NCBI GenBank assembly: GCA_030830145.1
Contig: JAURNO010000300.1
Location: forward strand, 1-18,554
DNA: 18,554 bases
Reading direction: 5' to 3'
Source of the DNA: Verrucomicrobiota bacterium
Lineage (GTDB): Bacteria > Verrucomicrobiota > Verrucomicrobiia > Opitutales > Seribacteraceae
The position numbers and the translations under genes were made by a program. The first letter of the stretch is position 1, and each line of letters opens with the position of its first letter. Positions 14,088-18,554 of the stretch are shown piece after piece. A model generated the notes under the pieces. That model was not told the origin of the DNA and made no database searches. It saw only the letters and a list, made by a program, of their open reading frames with translations.

Positions 14088-15441
14088 AAGGTTGGAAGCG
14101 GAATCCATTCGGGATGCAATTCTAAGCGCCGCCCAAAAAATCAACCTTGGGGCAATCGCCGAAGGGGGTTCCGTCGCGGGGAATACAACGCGCAGGGCCG
14201 TTTACAAGCAAGTCAAACGCAATTCTCTTGATCCTTTCCTGACTGTTTTTGACGCACCTGTACCATCATCAACCAAAGGTCGACGCGATTCGACCAACGT
14301 ACCGGCCCAATCTTTAACCATGATGAATGATTCCTTCGTCACAAATGCCGCACTCGATCTTGCTCGGAACACACCGGGAGATACAGAAGAAGAAAAGATC
14401 TCCAATATGTTTCGCCTAACCCTGGGAAGGCGGGCAACCGAAACTGAAAAACTCCGTGCGGAATCCTACCTCAAGGGAGCGGACAAAGAGGAGGCTCGGG
14501 CGCTTGCCGAAAAAAAGAAGATCGAAAAGGATTGGACCGAAAACTCCTTTAAGCTCAAAAGTATTCTCGAACCGGTCCGAGCGGAAATCCTCAAGTCGAG
14601 AAAATCTCTCCAAACCAAAAGGGCCGTCGGGCCCAAGCCGAGCCTCCACTGGGATTTCGGAAAGGGCTGGAAAGATTCGGTTCGTGGCATTTCAGCACAT
14701 CCAAAAGGAGGGGCTAAAATTCATGAAGGCCTACTCCTTGTGCGTGGAGGAAGCTATGCTGTGACCGATCCGATCCCCTTGAGAGTCAGTGAAAAGACGC
14801 TCGAAGCTTGGGTTAAATTAGATAACTTGAATCAACGGGCAGGAGGAGTCATAACCCTGCAAACTCGTAATGGCATGGTTTTCGATTCTATCGTTTACGC
14901 AGAGAAATCAGCCAATCGTTGGATGTCTGGAAGCAATGGATTCAGACGTACCAAACCATTTGGTGGCACTCATGAAAAGCGAGCCGACAAAGAGTTCGTT
15001 CACCTTGCAATCACTTATCGAAAGGACGGAACCATTACAGGCTATCGCAACGGCCTTCGTTACGGAACACCCTATAAAACCGATCTTACGACCTTCCCCC
15101 AAAAAGAAAGCGTTTTGTCCTTCGGAGTCCGGCACTTACCGGCAAATCCCTCTCGGATGCTTCACGCCCAAATCAAGGAGGCCCGTTTTTACGACAGAGC
15201 CTTGAATCAGGAACAAGTGATGGCGGCATTCGGCGGTAGCTCTGACTATGTTTCCGAACAGGAACTCATTTCTTCTCTTTCGCCCGGTCAACTCATCGAA
15301 AAGAACAAACTGGACAAGCAAAGAGACGAACTGACCAAAGAACTCGACAAATTCAAATCACAAGTCGGTGCTCAAACGAGAGGAACCAAAGACATTGCCC
15401 TAGCCCTCTTCAACTTAAAGGAATTCATTTACCTCCAATAA
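14017..15441 (+). CDS. C-terminal part of the same gene: rest of DUF1553, helical linker and LamG-like domain
   Basis: This frame is open from 13996. Its only nearby start codon is a TTG at 14017, for which I see no support, so it is not believed to be an independent gene. Homology resumes at D-N-L-L-L (14056 on). The DUF1553 core continues with RLEAESIRDAIL, GGSVAGNTTRRAVY, KRNSLDPFLTVFDAP and STNVPAQSLTMMND. A charged helical, probably coiled-coil segment (about 14470-14630) leads to a concanavalin/LamG-like jelly roll (about 14640-15250), recognisable by TLEAWVKLD, FVHLAITYRKDGTITGYRNG and the closing IKEARFYDRAL. A final helix (DKQRDELTKELDKFKSQ) ends the protein. The LamG-type module would bind glycan or protein. 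The stop TAA lies three bases before the DUF1501 start, so the pair is translationally close-coupled. Skipping C14055, or restoring two missing bases there, joins the two frames. Confidence 0.85.
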   Translation: MLPHRLKKPALKTDNLLLSHARIRRLEAESIRDAILSAAQKINLGAIAEGGSVAGNTTRRAVYKQVKRNSLDPFLTVFDAPVPSSTKGRRDSTNVPAQSLTMMNDSFVTNAALDLARNTPGDTEEEKISNMFRLTLGRRATETEKLRAESYLKGADKEEARALAEKKKIEKDWTENSFKLKSILEPVRAEILKSRKSLQTKRAVGPKPSLHWDFGKGWKDSVRGISAHPKGGAKIHEGLLLVRGGSYAVTDPIPLRVSEKTLEAWVKLDNLNQRAGGVITLQTRNGMVFDSIVYAEKSANRWMSGSNGFRRTKPFGGTHEKRADKEFVHLAITYRKDGTITGYRNGLRYGTPYKTDLTTFPQKESVLSFGVRHLPANPSRMLHAQIKEARFYDRALNQEQVMAAFGGSSDYVSEQELISSLSPGQLIEKNKLDKQRDELTKELDKFKSQVGAQTRGTKDIALALFNLKEFIYLQ

Positions 15442-15444
15442 ACC

Positions 15445-16848
15445 ATGAAACATATTCTCAATCGACGCGAAATGCTGACCCGATGCTCATCGGGTTTCGG
15501 ATTCATGGCTCTTCAAGGAATGCTGGGATCCCAAACGACCTTAGCCGCCCAAACGCATTTCAAGCCAAAGGCCAAGAGCGTTATTTTTTGCTACATGTCG
15601 GGCGGAGCATCTCATATCGATACCTTCGACCCCAAACCTTTGTTGAGCAAATATGCAGGCAAACCCATGCCTGTAAAAATAGAACGCACCCAATTCAACA
15701 AAAACGGAAACGTATACCCAAGCCCTTTCGAGTTTAAAAAATGGGGCCAATGCGGAATGCCCGTAAGTTCCATTTTCCCAAAGGTGGGAGAAATGGCCGA
15801 TGATTTGGCCGTGGTTCGTTCTATGACAAGCAAAGTCAACGAGCACGCTCAAGGCAATTACGCCTTTCATTCGGGCTTCCCCTTCATGGGCCACCCGAGT
15901 GCCGGGGCATGGGTTAGCTACGGCCTAGGATCTGCGAACGAGAACCTACCAAGTTTCGTTGTCCTCAACAGCGCCGGATCAGTCGCTCCGCACGGAGGCG
16001 TGGGTCTCTACGGAAGCGGATATCTCCCTGCTGCCCACCAAGGTTCGATCCTTCAAGTCGATAAACCAGAACCAGTACGAAACGTGAAACCAAGGGAGTC
16101 GCTACTGGCCCAACGAAGCCGACTGGGTCTGATCAAGGGATTCGATAATGATTTTCTCCACAAAACAGGTGGAAATACCGAAATTGAGGCAGCCATCAAA
16201 AACCACGAGACCGCCTATCGCATGCAATCGGCAGTCCCAGAACTTTGTGACCTGACTGGCGAAAGTAAAGCGACCCAAAAACTGTATGGTATCGATTCTA
16301 CGGACAAGCAAACCGCCGGTTACGCCAGGCAGTGCCTCCTTGCCCGACGACTAGTGGAACGGGGGGTGCGATTCATCGAACTAAGCTGCATAAACGAAGG
16401 GATTGGGGCGGGTAACGCAGCTAACCCTTGGGATCAGCACGGTGCCTTGGAAAAGGGGCATGCGGCCATGGCCCATCAAGTTGATCAACCCATAGCTGGA
16501 CTTCTCAAAGACCTCAAAGCGAAAGGATTATTGGACGAAACCTTGGTAATCTGGGCAGGAGAGTTTGGTCGTACTCCTTTCTCACAGGGAAGCAATGGTC
16601 GGGACCACAATCCCCACGGGTATTCTATTTGGATGGCTGGTGGAGGAATACAAGGAGGAACCATATATGGTCAGACAGACGAATTTGGTTATCATGTCGC
16701 GGAAAACAAATGCGACATATACGATCTTTGGGCTACCGTGCTTCATCTCCTTGGACTGGATCATGAAAACCTTACTTATCGGCACGGAGGTAGAGACCTT
16801 CGCCTAACGGATGTCCACGGTCGCGTCCTAACTCCTATCCTTGCCTGA
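15445..16848 (+). CDS. DUF1501 family protein with Tat signal
   Basis: A 467-residue DUF1501 protein. The N-terminus carries a twin-arginine type signal: NRREMLTRC with R7-R8, then the hydrophobic stretch [13 protein letters not shown] and an Ala-x-Ala-like end (TLAAQ). It is thus probably exported folded. Family landmarks are [17 protein letters not shown] near residues 50-65, [16 protein letters not shown] Gly-rich segments, [30 protein letters not shown] and a C-terminal [13 protein letters not shown]1501 is distantly related to alkaline phosphatase/sulfatase-fold enzymes, and its Asp/His-rich motifs suggest metal binding, but no reaction is proven. In PVC genomes it is typically encoded next to a DUF1549/DUF1553 protein, exactly as here, with a three-base gap. 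The two products therefore probably act together at the envelope. Confidence 0.93.
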   Translation: MKHILNRREMLTRCSSGFGFMALQGMLGSQTTLAAQTHFKPKAKSVIFCYMSGGASHIDTFDPKPLLSKYAGKPMPVKIERTQFNKNGNVYPSPFEFKKWGQCGMPVSSIFPKVGEMADDLAVVRSMTSKVNEHAQGNYAFHSGFPFMGHPSAGAWVSYGLGSANENLPSFVVLNSAGSVAPHGGVGLYGSGYLPAAHQGSILQVDKPEPVRNVKPRESLLAQRSRLGLIKGFDNDFLHKTGGNTEIEAAIKNHETAYRMQSAVPELCDLTGESKATQKLYGIDSTDKQTAGYARQCLLARRLVERGVRFIELSCINEGIGAGNAANPWDQHGALEKGHAAMAHQVDQPIAGLLKDLKAKGLLDETLVIWAGEFGRTPFSQGSNGRDHNPHGYSIWMAGGGIQGGTIYGQTDEFGYHVAENKCDIYDLWATVLHLLGLDHENLTYRHGGRDLRLTDVHGRVLTPILA

Positions 16849-16879
16849 ATACCGGAAGTTTACTTTCCAAGCGATTAAC

Positions 16880-17422
16880 CTAAAGTTTACCGAGGTTCCG
16901 GCAGAATTCCACGAATGAACGAGCTTGTTCCTTTAAGCGGGTCGCCAAATCCTCGTCCAAGATACCCTTTTCATCGTCAAGAGAGTCGTGCACGGCGGGA
17001 ATGAAGACTCGTTTGGGAAAGTTGTAGGCATTGCGGTAACCGAAAACTTGCTGGAGATGTTCAACGGGGCGTAAGGCTCCGAATTGTCCGGACGCGAGCC
17101 CTATGTAGCAAACCGGTCTGCCCTCGAAGCTTTCGGGAAAAGGGAGAAGGTCGATAAAAAGTTTCAAGGCACCGCTCATACTCCCGTTGTACTCGGGGGT
17201 AACCACGACAAGACCGGATGCATTCAGAATATCTTGAGTGAATTCCAACACTTTCGGAGGTTTCACTTTGTAAGCTTCGGGAGAAAAGGTCTCAGGAGGA
17301 AGTTCATTCAATTCAAGAACTTTGTTCTCAATGCCCATCTCGTCGTAAATTAGCGAAAGGCAGCGAGCCATCACGGATGACTTACTGGCCTTGCGGTTCG
17401 TTCCAGTGATGAGAATAATCAT
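16880..17422 (-). CDS. NAD(P)H-dependent FMN reductase family protein
   Basis: A flavodoxin-fold oxidoreductase of 180 residues, cytoplasmic. The N-terminal beta-strand and phosphate loop read IILITGTNRKASKS (G7-T-N-R). The FMN-ring loop reads PEYNGSMSGALKLFIDLL (76-93), and a third flavin loop is GLASGQFGALRPVEHL (108-123). This set is typical of the FMN_red family (SsuE, ChrR/YieF and azoreductase-like proteins); the exact electron acceptor (flavin, quinone or azo compound) cannot be decided. Its ATG overlaps the TGA of thrH in an ATGA junction, so the two are translationally coupled at the end of a gltD-thrH operon. A link to the pathway of those genes is not obvious. Confidence 0.92.
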   Translation of the reverse strand: MIILITGTNRKASKSSVMARCLSLIYDEMGIENKVLELNELPPETFSPEAYKVKPPKVLEFTQDILNASGLVVVTPEYNGSMSGALKLFIDLLPFPESFEGRPVCYIGLASGQFGALRPVEHLQQVFGYRNAYNFPKRVFIPAVHDSLDDEKGILDEDLATRLKEQARSFVEFCRNLGKL

Positions 17423-18021
17423 GACGCTTCGTTATCGATAAAGGATCGAAGACGCGAATAATCCCTTGCCACCGCCATATCCGGATATTCGGCTACAAGA
17501 GAGGCCGGCGGATCAAACAATATGCAACGATCAGCAGTCTTCAACATGCCTAGATCATTGTAACTATCTCCGGAAGCAATCACTTCGAAATTCAACTTCT
17601 GCAAATATTGCACGGTTTTACGCTTATGGTCTCCAAGTCGGAGCCTGACGGCTTCGATTTGATTGTCGTCATTTACATCCAATTCATGACAAAAGAGGGT
17701 TGGGAAATTCAATTTTGTCATCAAGGGCATGGCGAACTCCCGAAAAGTATCCGACAGCAAAATCACTTCATTTTGGCTACGAAGCGAGGAAAGGAAATCA
17801 CATGCACCGGGAAGTGGTTCAAGGGAAGCAATTACCTCCTGAATCTGTGAGAGGGTAAACTGGTTTTTGCGAAGGATATCCAGACGATAATTCATCAGGA
17901 TGTTGTAATCCGGTTCATCGCGCGTTGTCCTCTTGAGTTCTTCCACTCCAGTTTTTTCGGCAAACGCGATCCATATTTCGGGGATCAAAACTCCCTCGAG
18001 GTCCAAGCAGACTATGCGCAT
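17419..18021 (-). CDS. thrH: Phosphoserine phosphatase / homoserine phosphotransferase (ThrH-type HAD enzyme)
   Basis: A 200-residue HAD-superfamily enzyme that closely follows Pseudomonas ThrH (about 205 residues). That enzyme dephosphorylates phosphoserine and can transfer the phosphate to homoserine, linking serine and threonine synthesis. Motif I is D7-L-E9-G (CLDLEGVLIPEIWIAF), with the nucleophile Asp7. Motif II is S90-D-T. Motif III lysines are in DHKRKT (131-136). Motif IV is G151-D-S-Y-N-D156. The conserved TTRDEPDY segment also matches. The start is the ATG at 18021. A longer in-frame start at 18108 would add 29 residues that merely read through the end of gltD in another frame and match nothing in the family. 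It lies 11 bp after gltD and overlaps the FMN reductase gene by four bases, so all three share a transcript. Confidence 0.93.
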   Translation of the reverse strand: MRIVCLDLEGVLIPEIWIAFAEKTGVEELKRTTRDEPDYNILMNYRLDILRKNQFTLSQIQEVIASLEPLPGACDFLSSLRSQNEVILLSDTFREFAMPLMTKLNFPTLFCHELDVNDDNQIEAVRLRLGDHKRKTVQYLQKLNFEVIASGDSYNDLGMLKTADRCILFDPPASLVAEYPDMAVARDYSRLRSFIDNEAS

Positions 18022-18032
18022 CGGAGGAAAAA

Positions 18033-18554
18033 TCAGGGCAAAGAGGTTTCGCCCATGAGATAACGATCGCATTCGCGTGCCGCAGCACGACCCTCGTTGA
18101 TTGCCCAAACGATTAGAGACTGGCCTCGGCGCATGTCACCAGCGGCGAAAATTCCGTCAATGTTGGTAGAAAACTTTCCATATTCCGCCTCGATGTTGGA
18201 ACGCGAATCCCGACTCAAGCCCAACTCTTCGGCAATCATGTCTTCGGGCCCCAAAAAACCCATGGCCAAAAAGGCTAACTGAGCAGGGATTTCTCTCTCG
18301 GAGCCACTGACCTCTACAGGCGAGAAGCGTCCATTCTCCTGCTTCCATTCGATTTCATGAATAAGCAAAGCTCGGAGATTACCAACATCATCACCCAGGA
18401 ATTTTTTGGTAGCGGTGAGGTATCGACGGGGGTCGCTGCCAAAAACCTCTTTTGCCTCCTCCTGTCCATAATCCATGTTGTAAACCTTGGGCCACTCAGG
18501 CCATGGGTTGTCAGGGGCTCGTTCATCAGGAGGGCGAGGCATGATCTCAAGTTG
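18033..18554 (-). CDS. gltD: Glutamate synthase (NADPH) small subunit, C-terminal fragment
   Basis: The last 173 residues of GltD; the gene runs off the right edge, and the frame is open through 18554. GltD is the FAD/iron-sulfur subunit that passes electrons from NAD(P)H to the large subunit GltB for glutamate formation from glutamine and 2-oxoglutarate. Supporting segments are [31 protein letters not shown] and the pyridine-nucleotide oxidoreductase motif [20 protein letters not shown], followed by [19 protein letters not shown]. The internal Met at 18542 is not the start, because the preceding codons (Q-L-E-I) belong to the conserved LEIMP segment. gltB is expected just beyond the window. 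This is the first visible gene of the gltD-thrH-reductase operon. Confidence 0.96.
   Translation of the reverse strand, partial: QLEIMPRPPDERAPDNPWPEWPKVYNMDYGQEEAKEVFGSDPRRYLTATKKFLGDDVGNLRALLIHEIEWKQENGRFSPVEVSGSEREIPAQLAFLAMGFLGPEDMIAEELGLSRDSRSNIEAEYGKFSTNIDGIFAAGDMRRGQSLIVWAINEGRAAARECDRYLMGETSLP

Noticed and set aside
16849..16879. An imperfect inverted repeat (GGAAGT...ACTTTCC) between the convergent DUF1501 and FMN reductase genes as a terminator.
   Set aside because: The stem is very short, with a bulge and a two-base loop, and no T-run follows on either strand.
18022..18108. An N-terminal extension of thrH by 29 residues into gltD.
   Set aside because: The ThrH family starts at M-x-I-x-C-L-D-L-E-G, matching the ATG at 18021. 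The extra residues are an alternate-frame reading of the gltD end.

Overview
The window looks like a chromosomal segment of a PVC-superphylum bacterium, most likely Verrucomicrobiota. The evidence is three secreted S1-type sulfatases in about 10 kb, an adjacent pair of PSCyt1/DUF1549/DUF1553 and DUF1501 genes (a combination abundant in Planctomycetota and Verrucomicrobiota), a cupredoxin-PA14 protein, frequent TTG starts and few Shine-Dalgarno sequences. There is no mobile element, CRISPR array, rRNA or tRNA that I can support.

Layout. Positions 1-156 hold the 3' end of an MtfA-like (M90) metallopeptidase gene. Then come a secreted sulfatase with a complete active site (204-1571, +) and the convergent housekeeping gene glmS (1598-3442, -). 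A secreted protein I do not recognise (3561-4985, +) faces an azurin-like cupredoxin/PA14 protein (5011-6612, -). Two tandem paralogous sulfatases follow (6776-8392 and 8618-10210, +), separated by a strong intrinsic terminator. A cytoplasmic-looking Asp-box (sialidase-like) propeller protein is convergent to them (10216-11259, -). Next is a two-gene operon, 11394-15441 and 15445-16848: a large cytochrome-containing DUF1549/DUF1553/LamG protein followed by a Tat-exported DUF1501 protein. The first of these is split by a +1 frame change near 14055. The right end is a tight minus-strand operon running gltD (partial, C-terminal), thrH and an NAD(P)H-dependent FMN reductase.

How the genes may work together. 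The sulfatases, Asp-box protein, LamG-bearing cytochrome protein and DUF1501 protein fit an accessory locus for sulfated polysaccharide use at the cell surface; this is inferred from gene company, not shown. glmS, gltD and thrH are central amino-sugar, nitrogen and amino-acid metabolism genes flanking that locus.

The most notable observation is that the first tandem sulfatase (6776-8392) keeps its fold and full length but has lost almost every catalytic residue. The formylglycine cysteine is Ala, the signature Arg is Val, catalytic His/Lys positions are replaced, and the Ca2+ ligands Asp/Asp/Asp/Gln of its neighbour have become Glu/Asp/Cys/His. It appears to be a pseudo-sulfatase, possibly with a re-purposed metal site, maintained next to its intact paralogue. 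Other points of interest are the frameshifted DUF1549/DUF1553 gene, a perfect 14-bp palindrome inside the putative promoter of that operon, possible near-leaderless promoters, and a short candidate transcript ending at the 8501-8538 terminator.
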